A stretch of DNA of 36,531 nt, taken from positions 1 through 36,531 of the forward strand of contig JACQWA010000390.1 of the NCBI GenBank assembly GCA_016209425.1. Reading direction: 5' to 3'. Positions 15,972 through 23,838 of this stretch are shown here, piece after piece (position 1 is the stretch's first letter; each line of letters starts with the position of its first letter). This stretch comes from Candidatus Rokuibacteriota bacterium. Its GTDB lineage: Bacteria > Methylomirabilota > Methylomirabilia > Rokubacteriales > CSP1-6. Both the position numbers and the translations under genes were made by a program. Under the pieces are notes generated by a model. It did not search any database. It was given only the letters and a program-made list of their open reading frames with translations, and was not told the origin of the DNA.

Positions 15972-16426
15972 TCTATCTGGACAGCAGCGCCCTCATCAAG
16001 AAGTATGTGGTCGAAAAAGGCACGCCCGAGGTCAGAGGGTTCTTTTCCCGCGGCGAGTTGCTGTGGACGTCGAAGGTCAGCCAGGCGGAGGTCTGGTCGG
16101 CCTTTGCCCGCCGCCGCCGAGCCAGGGACCTGACGGCCGCTCAATACCGGGTGATCGCCAGGAGCTTTGAACGGGACTGGAGATCCTTCGCGGTCGTCGC
16201 GCTGAGCGACGAAGTGATGGGAATGATCAGGCGGCTCGTAGAACGGCATCCCCTCAGGGCGTTCGATGCCATTCAGCTCGCCTCTGCCCTATGGGCAAAG
16301 CAAAACCTCGGAGAACAGGTGGTGTTTGTGGGGGCCGACGAATCTCTGTTGAAGGTCGCTGAGGCGACGGCCCTGACGGTCGCCAACCCGGAAAAAGGGG
16401 GCGAGGTCAACTACCGGTCCATCTGA
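15968..16426 (+). CDS. vapC: VapC-type PIN-domain ribonuclease toxin
   Basis: 152-residue single PIN domain. The four acidic residues that bind the catalytic metal ions are all visible: D5 in YLDSSALIK, E41 in SQAEVWSA, D100 in RAFDAIQLASA and D124 in VGADESLL. The nuclease therefore looks intact. VapC toxins cleave tRNA or rRNA and stop translation. The start is GTG at 15968, overlapping the antitoxin stop. The 3' part carries copy 2 of the 18-bp direct repeat. The module sits between the end of the export operon and rimO, a typical place for a mobile stability module. Confidence 0.88.
   Translation: MIYLDSSALIKKYVVEKGTPEVRGFFSRGELLWTSKVSQAEVWSAFARRRRARDLTAAQYRVIARSFERDWRSFAVVALSDEVMGMIRRLVERHPLRAFDAIQLASALWAKQNLGEQVVFVGADESLLKVAEATALTVANPEKGGEVNYRSI
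16318..16335 (+). repeat. Direct repeat, copy 2 (18 bp), inside vapC
   Basis: Identical to 15618-15635. Here it encodes part of the conserved VVFVGAD segment of the PIN domain. Recombination between the copies would remove the whole antitoxin gene and most of the toxin. Confidence 0.85.
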
Positions 16427-16596
16427 GCCCGGTCCCCCTGGATGTAGAAGGAGCCCGTCGCCAGGGCGACGAGATGGTCGCACCCTTCCCGATGCTCTTC
16501 CGGCGAACCCCCAGGAGACGACCGAGCGGCCCCATGCCCCAGTCCTTCCGCCCTCGCTTCATGGTGGAGCCAGCATAGCATGGGGGGAGAGGACAA
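16411..16596 (-). other. Intergenic stretch with possible minus-strand gene remnant
   Basis: Between vapC and rimO (16427-16631) a 61-codon minus-strand frame ends in a protein-like string, GCDHLVALATGSFYIQGD. It overlaps the 3' end of vapC, has no clear start signal and matches no family I can name. It may be the tail of a decayed gene or chance. Confidence 0.15.
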
Positions 16597-16614
16597 CGGT
16601 GAGGGGGAGCCTGG

Positions 16615-16620
16615 TATAAT
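16615..16620 (+). promoter_or_regulatory. -10 box of rimO, leaderless-type spacing
   Basis: A perfect TATAAT lies 11 bases before the rimO ATG at 16632, so transcription should start about 5 bases before the start codon. No Shine-Dalgarno sequence is present. The only -35 candidate, AGGACA at 16590-16595, is weak and has a long 19-base spacer. Confidence 0.5.
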
Positions 16621-16631
16621 GGCGTCCTGCC

Positions 16632-17966
16632 ATGAAGGTGCATCTGACGACGCTGGGGTGCCCGAAGAACCAGGTGGATTCCGAGCTGATGCTCGGAATG
16701 CTGGCCGCGGCGGGGATCGAGGCCGTGGCGACGCCGACAGCGGCGGACTGCCTGGTCGTGAACACCTGCGCCTTCATCGAGCGCGCCCGGGAGGAATCGG
16801 TCAACGCGATTCTCGAGCTGGCTCAACTCAGGGCGGGCGGCCGCGCCCGCTCGCTGATCGTCACGGGGTGCCTGTCGCAACGCTACGGCCGGGAGCTTTT
16901 GGCCGAGCTGCCCGAGGTCGACGCGATCCTTGGAACAGGCGAGCTTGAGCGAATTGTGGAGGTGGTCCGGGGACGCACCGACTGGGTGGGGCCCCCGACG
17001 CCGAAGGCGTGGGGAGAGGCGCCGCCCGGCTACCTCTACGGCGCCGGCACGCCCCGCCTCCTCGCCGCGCGCGTCCCGTATGCCTACGTGAAGATCGCCG
17101 AGGGGTGCGACATGGGGTGCGCCTTCTGCGCGATTCCCCAGTTCCGGGGGAACCATCGAAGCCGAGCGCTCCGCGACATCGTGACCGAGGTCGAGAAGCT
17201 GGCGACGAAAAGGATCCGCGAGGCCATTCTCGTCTCTCAGGATACCCTCGCCTACGGGAAAGATCTCCCCGGCAATGAAGACATCGGCGATCTGCTCCTG
17301 GCGCTTTCCGACACGCCGATCCCCTGGATCCGCCCGATGTACCTCCACCCGGCCCACGTCAACGACCGGCTCCTGGCCAAGTGGGAGCGCGCGCGCGTCC
17401 TGCCGTACCTCGACATGCCGATCCAGCACGCGGACGATGGAATCCTGCGCCGGATGCGGCGCGGCGTCACGAGTCGCCGGATGAAAGAGATCTTCAAAAC
17501 GTTCCGCCAGGCCATCCCGGGGCTGACGCTCAGGACGACCGTGCTCGTCGGCTTTCCCGGAGAGAGCGAGGCCGCGTTTCAGCACCTCCTCGATTTCGTC
17601 GAAGAGGTCTGCTTCGACCGCCTTGGGGTCTTCACCTACTCCACGGAGGAGGGAACGCCGGCGGCGGTCATGGCTGACCAGGTTCCGCCCGAGGTGATGG
17701 CCGAGCGGGCCCGGATCGTTCAGGACACCCAGGACCGGATCGCTTGGGAGCTGCAGAAGTGTCTCTACGGAACGGTTCAGACGGTCCTCGTGGACGGCCC
17801 GAGCGAGGATCCCGCGTTCCCCTGGGAGGGGCGCATGGCCGGCCAGGCACCCGAAATCGACGGGGTGGTGTACCTGCGTGACCGCACCCTTACCCCCGGC
17901 CAGTTCGCCAGGGTCCGCATCGTCGAGGTGGAAGGATACGAGCTGGTCGGCGAGCCGGCTGACTGA
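16632..17966 (+). CDS. rimO: Ribosomal protein S12 methylthiotransferase RimO
   Basis: 444 residues. The enzyme adds a methylthio group to the conserved aspartate of ribosomal protein S12, using two 4Fe-4S clusters and S-adenosylmethionine. The N-terminal UPF0004 domain has its three cluster cysteines at C10 (TTLGCPKNQVDSE), C46 (VNTCAFIE) and C80 (VTGC). The central radical SAM core has CDMGCAFC. A C-terminal TRAM domain covers roughly the last 65 residues (VDGPSED to the end). LGCPKNQVD is the hallmark that separates RimO from MiaB. ATG at 16632 follows a TATAAT box so closely that the message is probably near-leaderless. The 3' end overlaps the pgpA reading frame. Confidence 0.95.
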   Translation: MKVHLTTLGCPKNQVDSELMLGMLAAAGIEAVATPTAADCLVVNTCAFIERAREESVNAILELAQLRAGGRARSLIVTGCLSQRYGRELLAELPEVDAILGTGELERIVEVVRGRTDWVGPPTPKAWGEAPPGYLYGAGTPRLLAARVPYAYVKIAEGCDMGCAFCAIPQFRGNHRSRALRDIVTEVEKLATKRIREAILVSQDTLAYGKDLPGNEDIGDLLLALSDTPIPWIRPMYLHPAHVNDRLLAKWERARVLPYLDMPIQHADDGILRRMRRGVTSRRMKEIFKTFRQAIPGLTLRTTVLVGFPGESEAAFQHLLDFVEEVCFDRLGVFTYSTEEGTPAAVMADQVPPEVMAERARIVQDTQDRIAWELQKCLYGTVQTVLVDGPSEDPAFPWEGRMAGQAPEIDGVVYLRDRTLTPGQFARVRIVEVEGYELVGEPAD

Positions 17967-18417
17967 CCGCCTCGCTCTCGGTGTTGCCACGGCCGGTGGC
18001 GCCGGGTTCGCGCCGCTTGCCCCTGGGACGGCGGGAAGCCTGCTGGCTGCCCTGCTTCTGTGGCTCATTCCGTTTTCGACGTTCTCCCTCTTTGTGACGC
18101 TGATCGGGGTCTCTCTCGCCGGGATCTGGGCGGGGGGCCGGATCGAGCGCCTCTACGGCCGAAAGGACCCGGGGGTCATCGTGATTGATGAAGTCGCCGG
18201 GATGATGGTCTCGGTGCTCACACTCCCGCGAACGCCGCTGATCCTGATTGTTGCCTTTCTCTGCTTCAGGGCCTTCGACATCGTCAAGCCGTTTCCCGCG
18301 AGGCAGGCCCAGTCGCTCGCCGCCGGCCTCGGTGTCATGGTCGATGACCTGATCGCCGGGGTCTACACCCTCCTCCTTCTCGCCGCAAGCCGCGCCGTAT
18401 TCGGGTGGCCCCCGTGA
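17878..18417 (+). CDS. pgpA: Phosphatidylglycerophosphatase A
   Basis: The enzyme dephosphorylates phosphatidylglycerophosphate to phosphatidylglycerol in the inner membrane. Family signatures are GFAPLAPGTAGSL, the catalytic acidic motif in VIVIDEVAGMMVS, FRAFDIVKPFP and VMVDDLIAGVYT. About four hydrophobic segments fit an integral membrane enzyme. The conserved sequence starts at LTDRLALGVATAGG, codon 17959-17961, which is CTG; no ATG, GTG or TTG lies near it. The coordinates given use the nearest upstream GTG (17878). That choice would add 27 residues of low-complexity sequence inside the rimO 3' end, so CTG initiation coupled to the rimO stop (17964-17966) is a serious alternative. The stop overlaps the cinA start in GTGA. 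Confidence 0.85.
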   Translation: MTAPLPPASSPGSASSRWKDTSWSASRLTDRLALGVATAGGAGFAPLAPGTAGSLLAALLLWLIPFSTFSLFVTLIGVSLAGIWAGGRIERLYGRKDPGVIVIDEVAGMMVSVLTLPRTPLILIVAFLCFRAFDIVKPFPARQAQSLAAGLGVMVDDLIAGVYTLLLLAASRAVFGWPP

Positions 18418-19652
18418 GCGGCGTCCTCATCCTGAGCGTGAGTGCCGGCCGGCTGGCCGCCCCCGCCGATGAGGTGGGGCAGCAGGTCGCCCAGGCGCTC
18501 CTGGCTCACGGCCTCCCGGTGGCTTCACGCCAGGTCGTGGACGAGGCTGAGCCGGCGGTGGAGGCTGCGCTTCGCTCGGGGGTCGGGACGTATGGACTGA
18601 TCGTGATTCTGGGGAGTGGGGGAGGGTCGGGGGGCGAGATCGTGCGCCGGGTACTGGCCCGGGTCACGGGGGCTCGGCTCATTCTGAACGAACGGCTCCT
18701 CGCAACCCTGGAAGCCCTTCACGCGCGACGGGAGCGCCCTCTGCCGCGCCGCGAGGAGCGGCTCGCCCTTCTCCCCCAGGGCGCCGTGCTCTGGTCCGTC
18801 GAGGGCGGAGAGCCCGGCTGGCTCCTTGAAACCGAGCGGTCCGCCGTGGCGGTGCTTCCCGCGGTCTCCCCCACTCTGACCGATCTTCTGACACGCCACC
18901 TCCTCCCCTTCGCCCACGAGCGCCTGGGCAGGGAAGGCGTCCTCGTGCGAACGCTCAAGACGGCGGGGCTCACCCCGTCTGAAGTCGAGCAACGCATCAG
19001 CCCGTGGCTCGGTAGCGGGGAGGACGTTTCGGTCTCCTGCGTGCCCGTGGACGGCGAGGTGTGGGTGCGGCTCGCCGCGCGCGCCGCCTCGCTTCCCCTG
19101 GCCGAGGCGGCCCTTCGGGACCTCGAAGGTCCGGTGGCAGACGCCTTGGGAGTGGATTGCTACGGGCGGGATCAGGAGAGTCTGGAAGGTGTCGTGGGGA
19201 GACTTCTGAGGGAGCGTGGGTTGACCCTCGCGGTGGCCGAGTCGTGCACCGGTGGCCTTCTCGGCCACCGGATCACCAACGTGTCGGGCTCGTCGGTGTA
19301 CTTCGAGCGCGGCGTCGTGGCCTACAGCAATCGCGCGAAGGAAGAACTGCTCGGCGTCCCCCGCCAGCTCCTGGTGGCCCGCGGTGCCGTGAGCGCGCCG
19401 GTCGCCGAAGCGATGGCCCGCGGGATTTGCCGCGCAAGCAACACGCCGCTGGGGCTGGCGGTCACCGGCATCGCGGGCCCCGAGGGCGGCAGTCCCGCCA
19501 AGCCCGTGGGCACCGTGTTCGTCGCGCTGGCGTACCCTGGAGGCGCCGAGTCGCGCCAATTCCGCTTCGCCGGCGGACGGGAGTCGATCAAGTGGCAGTC
19601 GGCCCAGATGGCGCTGGACCTGCTCCGGCGCTGGCTCCTGAGCGGCCGTTGA
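18405..19652 (+). CDS. cinA: CinA-like protein: degenerate N-terminal domain, intact PncC nicotinamide-nucleotide amidase domain
   Basis: 415 residues. The C-terminal domain from about residue 255 is PncC-type NMN deamidase, with AVAESCTGGLLGHRITNVSGSS, VVAYSNRAKEELLGV, AVTGIAGPEGGSPAKPVGTVFVA. It recycles pyridine nucleotide by deamidating NMN. The N-terminal domain aligns with the molybdopterin-binding-like pyrophosphatase domain of CinA. However, its GGLGPTxDD motif is replaced by GSGGGSGGEIV and the PGVPxEM motif by PAVSPTL, so that activity is probably lost. Possible starts are GTG 18405 or GTG 18414, the latter overlapping the pgpA stop. The TGA overlaps the thpR ATG (TGATG). Its position upstream of recA, with thpR between, fits the common cinA-thpR-recA order. 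Confidence 0.88.
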   Translation: MAPVSGVLILSVSAGRLAAPADEVGQQVAQALLAHGLPVASRQVVDEAEPAVEAALRSGVGTYGLIVILGSGGGSGGEIVRRVLARVTGARLILNERLLATLEALHARRERPLPRREERLALLPQGAVLWSVEGGEPGWLLETERSAVAVLPAVSPTLTDLLTRHLLPFAHERLGREGVLVRTLKTAGLTPSEVEQRISPWLGSGEDVSVSCVPVDGEVWVRLAARAASLPLAEAALRDLEGPVADALGVDCYGRDQESLEGVVGRLLRERGLTLAVAESCTGGLLGHRITNVSGSSVYFERGVVAYSNRAKEELLGVPRQLLVARGAVSAPVAEAMARGICRASNTPLGLAVTGIAGPEGGSPAKPVGTVFVALAYPGGAESRQFRFAGGRESIKWQSAQMALDLLRRWLLSGR

Positions 19653-20230
19653 TGGAGCGGATCCGGTCCTTCGTGGCAATCCTGCTGAGCGAGGAGGTGC
19701 GGGCGGCTGTTGCTCGGGAGATCGATCACCTCCGGCCGCTCGGACCGCGTGTGAGCTGGGTCGCCCCGCCGAACCTCCACCTGACCCTCAAATTCCTCGG
19801 TGAGCTCCCGCCGGACGCGTTCGAGCGGGTCAAGGAGGGCCTCGTGGAGGCCGTGGCTGGTGCGACCCCGTTCTCGCTGCGCTTCCAGGGCCTGGGAGCG
19901 TTTCCGGGGTTGGCCCGCCCGCGGGTGCTCTGGGTCGGGGTGATCGAAGGCGGGCAGACCGCCCAGGCCCTTCAATCCCGCTTGGAGGCGGCGCTCACCC
20001 GGCGGGGGTTTGCCGGGGAGGAGCGAGCATTCTCGCCCCACCTCACGATCGGCCGGGTGCGAGAGCCTCGCGCGCTCACCCAGCTCCAGCAGGCGCTGGC
20101 GGGCGCCGAGCGGATGGAGTTCGGCCGCCTCGACGTGCACGCGCTCTCCCTCATGCGAAGCGACCTCTCCCCGGGAGGTTCCCGTTACACCGAGCTTGCG
20201 ACCTTTCCCTTCCCCGCTCCCCCGTGTTGA
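19652..20230 (+). CDS. thpR: RNA 2',3'-cyclic phosphodiesterase ThpR
   Basis: 192 residues, 2H phosphoesterase superfamily, formerly called 2'-5' RNA ligase LigT. The two catalytic HxTx motifs are present: HLTLKFLG near residue 47 and HLTIGRVR near residue 130. The protein opens with RSFVAILLSEEVR, typical of the family. It hydrolyses 2',3'-cyclic phosphate ends of RNA. ATG at 19652 overlaps the cinA stop by one base, indicating coupling. It is followed by a 103-base gap with a new promoter. Confidence 0.92.
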   Translation: MERIRSFVAILLSEEVRAAVAREIDHLRPLGPRVSWVAPPNLHLTLKFLGELPPDAFERVKEGLVEAVAGATPFSLRFQGLGAFPGLARPRVLWVGVIEGGQTAQALQSRLEAALTRRGFAGEERAFSPHLTIGRVREPRALTQLQQALAGAERMEFGRLDVHALSLMRSDLSPGGSRYTELATFPFPAPPC

Positions 20231-20256
20231 CCGCCCCTGCCGGGCAAAAAACTTCC

Positions 20257-20285
20257 TTGACAGGCGCTTCGCCCCCGCCTAGAGT
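20257..20285 (+). promoter_or_regulatory. Sigma70-type promoter upstream of the M48 protease gene
   Basis: TTGACA at 20257-20262, a 17-base spacer, then TAGAGT at 20280-20285. The predicted transcript would have a leader of about 40 bases containing the GGAGG (20324-20328) that precedes ATG 20334. Confidence 0.6.
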
Positions 20286-20333
20286 GCGGGTGATTTTCCC
20301 GACCGAACCGTCCGGCCCTCGGGGGAGGTGGCG

Positions 20334-21464
20334 ATGCCCCTGGATCGGGTTCCTGGACATTCCAATGCTCTCCTTCACCACGGCGGTGGTCGATGGGGGC
20401 GTTCGTGTATTCCGGGTTTGCTCGCCTTGGCTGTGTTGTGGCTTTCCGCCTGTGCCACAACCGGTCCGCATGTCCCCTCCTCCGAGGTCGAAGCCCTTGA
20501 GAAAGTCCTCCGCGCGAAATCCGCCCGCTATCTCATCGCTCAAAACCTTAGGATCCAAGCCGTAGGTGCCCGGCTCCTCAGGGCTGTGCCGGATGCGGAC
20601 TCGGGGGAGCGCGCCCCCTATCTCGGCCTGCTCGCGGATGAGGCGACGGACACCCTGGCGGATGCCGTGGGCGTGGCCAAGCGGGACGGGGTGCTTGTGC
20701 TCGGGGTGGTGCCCGGAGGGCCGGCCGAGCGGGCGGGAATCCAAGCGGGAGATTACCTGGAGAAGATCGGCCCGCAGGTCATCACCATATCTCAGGATCT
20801 GGTTGCGCGTGCGGAGCTGGACGTGACCGGCCCGATGCCGGTGCGGGTCCGCCGTGGCGAAGCGCTGGTGGAAACTCCACTCGAGCTGGAGTATCTCCCC
20901 TGGAATGTGGAGTTCAAGGTTGCCGAGGACGATGCCGTCAACGCGTCGTCCGCCCCGGGGACGATCACGATCACGACGGGCATGCTCCGCTTCCTGCGCT
21001 CCGACGCGGAACTCGCCGTGGTTGTCAGCCATGAGCTCGCTCACATCACCCGGCGCCACGACGTCGGGAAGCTGGGGCTCGCGCTCCCGACGGTCGTCGT
21101 GGGTATCGCGGCGGCGCTGATCGTCCCGGGGAGCCAGAGACTCGTGTCGACGGTCGTCGAAAAGGTCATCGCGAACGTCGTCCGAGGAGCGTTGACCAAG
21201 GTGGACTGGGACATGGAACGCGAGGCCGACGTCTTCGGTCTCCTCTATCTGCATGCCGCCGGTTACGATCCGGGGGTGGCCAGCGACTTGTGGGAGCGGT
21301 TTGCCGTGGAACTCCCGGCCGCCAGGTCGTTCAGCTTCATCTCGGACCATCCTCCCTCCAGTGAGCGCCTGATCCGGCTGAACAAGCTGGTGGAGGCGCT
21401 CCGGAGCGGGGTCTCGCCGGACGCGATTCTGGCGGGCAATATCGACGACGTCCCGCTTCCCTGA
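20334..21464 (+). CDS. M48-family zinc metalloprotease lipoprotein with internal PDZ domain
   Basis: 376 residues. The N-terminus has a long basic and polar lead, then LLALAVLWLSACATTG, a lipobox (LSAC) predicting lipidation and anchoring in the envelope. A PDZ-like domain occupies about residues 100-180 (VLVLGVVPGGPAERAGIQAGDYLEKIG). The metalloprotease core has HELAHITRRHD (HExxH) and the third zinc ligand in EREADVFGL. The family includes BepA/LoiP-type periplasmic quality-control proteases; PDZ-M48 fusions may recognise exposed C-termini of misfolded outer-membrane proteins. ATG at 20334 is preferred over GTG 20328 because GGAGG lies 5 bases upstream. It has its own promoter. Confidence 0.87.
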   Translation: MPLDRVPGHSNALLHHGGGRWGRSCIPGLLALAVLWLSACATTGPHVPSSEVEALEKVLRAKSARYLIAQNLRIQAVGARLLRAVPDADSGERAPYLGLLADEATDTLADAVGVAKRDGVLVLGVVPGGPAERAGIQAGDYLEKIGPQVITISQDLVARAELDVTGPMPVRVRRGEALVETPLELEYLPWNVEFKVAEDDAVNASSAPGTITITTGMLRFLRSDAELAVVVSHELAHITRRHDVGKLGLALPTVVVGIAAALIVPGSQRLVSTVVEKVIANVVRGALTKVDWDMEREADVFGLLYLHAAGYDPGVASDLWERFAVELPAARSFSFISDHPPSSERLIRLNKLVEALRSGVSPDAILAGNIDDVPLP

Positions 21465-21605
21465 CACATCATCTGGGCAACATCCAGACTCCCGCCCAGT
21501 CCGATACCCTCACCGTCGGGCTCTCGCTTCTTTCTCCGTATCAAATTCTGGACATTGACAGTGGCTCGCGCCCCCGCCATAACAGGCGCACGATGAACGC
21601 GCGGA

Positions 21606-21635
21606 TTGACTTTCCCCGGGCTCCCCCCGTACAAT
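21606..21635 (+). promoter_or_regulatory. Candidate recA promoter
   Basis: TTGACT at 21606-21611, an 18-base spacer and TACAAT at 21630-21635. This predicts a leader of about 85 bases. A second possible promoter lies upstream: TTGACA at 21555-21560, 17 bases, CATAAC at 21578-21583. I could not recognise a LexA box in the 261-base gap. The recA Shine-Dalgarno sequence is GGGAGGAAAG just before ATG 21726. Confidence 0.5.
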
Positions 21636-21725
21636 GGCCATAAGTCCTTGTAAGATTGGTAGTTTGTCATTATCCGCCGGCCGATTCGCGAGGGACGCCC
21701 CCTCCGATATTCGTGGGAGGAAAGT

Positions 21726-23813
21726 ATGGCCGAGGTAAAGAGCGACCGTCGTCAGGCGCTGGAGCTCGCGATCTCCCAGATCGAGAGGCAGTTCGGCAAG
21801 GGGGCCGTGATGCGTCTTGGGGCCGGCGGGGCGTTCGAAGAGGTGCCGGTCATCCCCACCGGCTCCATCGCCTTGGACGTCGCCCTCGGGATCGGTGGAA
21901 TCCCGCGCGGGCGTGTCACCGAGATCTTCGGTCCCGAGTCCTCGGGGAAAACCACGCTCGCCCTCCACGTCATCGCCGAGGCCCAGCGCCTCGGGGGGAT
22001 CGCCGCGTTCATCGACGCGGAGCACGCGCTGGACCCAATCTACGCCAAGAACCTGGGCGTCAACACCGACGAACTCCTGATCGCCCAGCCCGACACCGGG
22101 GAGCAGGCCCTGGAAATCGCGGAGACCCTCGTTCGCTCCAACGCCGTGGATGTGATCGCGGTGGACTCGGTTGCCGCCCTGGTGCCGCGCGCCGAGCTGG
22201 ATGGCGACATGGGCGACTCGCTCCCGGGCCTCCAGGCGCGGCTCATGTCCCAGGCGCTCCGCAAGCTCACGGCGGCGATCTCGCGCTCGGGCACCGCGGT
22301 CGTCTTCATCAACCAAATCCGCGAGAAGATCGGCGTGATGTTCGGCTGTCTGCATTATGACACGCGTGTGCTCCTGGCCGACGGAAGCAGGGAGCGGATC
22401 GGCCGCATGGTGCGGCGCCGGCTGCCCGTGGAGGTGCTTTCGTACGACCCGGCGACAGGGAAGATCGAACCTCGCCGCGTCGTCAACTGGTTCGACAACG
22501 GTCGGACGGACGAGTTCATCCAGTTCGAGGTGCGTGGTGGACCCGCACGAAAGCGGAACTTCGCCGCCACACCGAACCACCTGGTCTTTACACCTCGCGG
22601 TGAGGTGCCCGCTGGTGAACTGCGAGTCGGCGACCGAGTGCTCTTTTGCATGTCGGACTACGAGTTGACAGGGGATCAGCGACAGCTCTTGCTGGGCAGC
22701 ACCCTCGGTGACGGTTCACTCAGGATGGTCGGGAAATACTCTGCCCACTTTCGCGTTGCTCACTCGGCCAGGCAAAAGGATTACCTGGAGTGGAAACACT
22801 CCATGCTGGCCCCCTTCGCCAGGCCCATAGGCCGTGTAGGCAACGGCGTTGGATTCAGCACGCTGACCGTTCCTGCGCTGGCGGACCTGCACCGAGAGCT
22901 GTACGACGGAAACGGAGCGCGGGTCGCAGAGCGCTCCGCGCTGAACCGCTTGGACGCGCGTGGGCTCGCAGTCTGGTACGGCGATGACGGTTCGTTCGCG
23001 GGTTCGTATCAGCACTGGGGAAAGGGGAAGGCGGTTCTGTACAACAAGTCTTTGAAGGGCGACGCACGGCGAGTGGTCGCTTCGACTCTTGAGCGCCTGG
23101 GGGTGGGTCGGCCTCGTGACGACGGACGAGGATTCTGGTTTAACTCTGAGCAGACGGCTCGGCTGCATGAGCGTATCGCGAACTATGTCCATCCGGCGGT
23201 CGACTACAAGCTGCATCCGAAATGCCGTGGCCGCTTCAGCTGGCATGCCAAGATGAACACTGAGGACGAACTTTCCAGCCGCAGTCGGCTCAGGGTCGTG
23301 CCAGTCGAGATCACACGGCGGGCCGTCAGATCAGCGATTCGCCATCCGAATCGTTTCGATCTGGAAATCGAAGGCAGTCACACGTATCTGGCAGACGGCG
23401 TGGTGGTTCACAACTCCCCGGAGACGACGCCGGGCGGCCGGGCGCTGAAGTTCTACGCCTCAATCCGCCTGGACATCCGGCGCCAGGAGGCGATCAAGTC
23501 CGGCACCGAGTCGGTGGGAGCGCGGACCAAGGTCAAGGTCGTCAAGAACAAGCTCTCGCCGCCCTTCCGGGAGGCCGAGTTCGACATGATCTACGGCGAA
23601 GGGATCTCGAAGGAGGGGAGCGTGCTGGATCAGGCGGTGGAGCAGGGGCTCGTGGAGAAGTCCGGCACGTGGTTCACCTTCAAGAACGAGCGAATCGGAC
23701 AGGGTCGCGAGAACGCCAAGAAGTTTCTCAGGGAGAACCCGAAGGTGCTGGCCGACCTGGAGGCCAAGGTGCGCTCCGCCCTCGGGCTGAAGGCGGTGGT
23801 GGCGCCGCATTGA
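21726..23813 (+). CDS. recA: Recombinase RecA precursor interrupted by an intein
   Basis: 695-residue precursor. Removing residues 208-563 leaves a 339-residue RecA of normal length. N-extein: Walker [10 protein letters not shown] at 69-77, DAEHALDP, and the Walker B region [12 protein letters not shown]. The N-extein ends KIGVMFG at 207 and the C-extein resumes [16 protein letters not shown], so the host sequence is rejoined exactly. RecA drives homologous recombination, strand exchange and LexA self-cleavage in the SOS response. Without splicing this protein should be inactive, because the break falls in the L2 DNA-binding loop region. ATG 21726 has a good Shine-Dalgarno sequence and its own promoter. 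pilT starts 26 bases downstream and recX follows. Confidence 0.96.
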   Translation: MAEVKSDRRQALELAISQIERQFGKGAVMRLGAGGAFEEVPVIPTGSIALDVALGIGGIPRGRVTEIFGPESSGKTTLALHVIAEAQRLGGIAAFIDAEHALDPIYAKNLGVNTDELLIAQPDTGEQALEIAETLVRSNAVDVIAVDSVAALVPRAELDGDMGDSLPGLQARLMSQALRKLTAAISRSGTAVVFINQIREKIGVMFGCLHYDTRVLLADGSRERIGRMVRRRLPVEVLSYDPATGKIEPRRVVNWFDNGRTDEFIQFEVRGGPARKRNFAATPNHLVFTPRGEVPAGELRVGDRVLFCMSDYELTGDQRQLLLGSTLGDGSLRMVGKYSAHFRVAHSARQKDYLEWKHSMLAPFARPIGRVGNGVGFSTLTVPALADLHRELYDGNGARVAERSALNRLDARGLAVWYGDDGSFAGSYQHWGKGKAVLYNKSLKGDARRVVASTLERLGVGRPRDDGRGFWFNSEQTARLHERIANYVHPAVDYKLHPKCRGRFSWHAKMNTEDELSSRSRLRVVPVEITRRAVRSAIRHPNRFDLEIEGSHTYLADGVVVHNSPETTPGGRALKFYASIRLDIRRQEAIKSGTESVGARTKVKVVKNKLSPPFREAEFDMIYGEGISKEGSVLDQAVEQGLVEKSGTWFTFKNERIGQGRENAKKFLRENPKVLADLEAKVRSALGLKAVVAPH
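22347..23414 (+). mobile_element. LAGLIDADG intein inside recA
   Basis: 356 residues encoded in frame in recA. Splicing blocks: A begins C208 ([16 protein letters not shown]); B has [13 protein letters not shown] with the TxxH histidine; F/G has [18 protein letters not shown], ending H562-N563, followed by S564 as the +1 nucleophile. All four key splicing residues are present. Between them lies a homing endonuclease with two LAGLIDADG-like motifs, [12 protein letters not shown] near residue 321 and [14 protein letters not shown] near 415-428, both keeping the acidic residue. Base composition is somewhat lower in GC than the exteins (hand count 33 of 60 at 22741-22800). The insertion point, after the glycine of KIGVMFG, is from memory the site class used by the Mycobacterium leprae RecA intein (RecA-b). 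Confidence 0.95.
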
Positions 23814-23838
23814 GACGAGCCGGGAGGGACAAAAAGCG

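Noticed and set aside
21465-21725. LexA/SOS box before recA
   Set aside because: No sequence in the gap resembles a LexA site I know well enough to call. Lineage-specific LexA motifs vary, so absence is not established.
22686-23004. A free-standing homing endonuclease or group I intron in recA
   Set aside because: The LAGLIDADG motifs lie in one continuous frame with recA and are flanked by intein splicing blocks, so this is an intein, not an intron.
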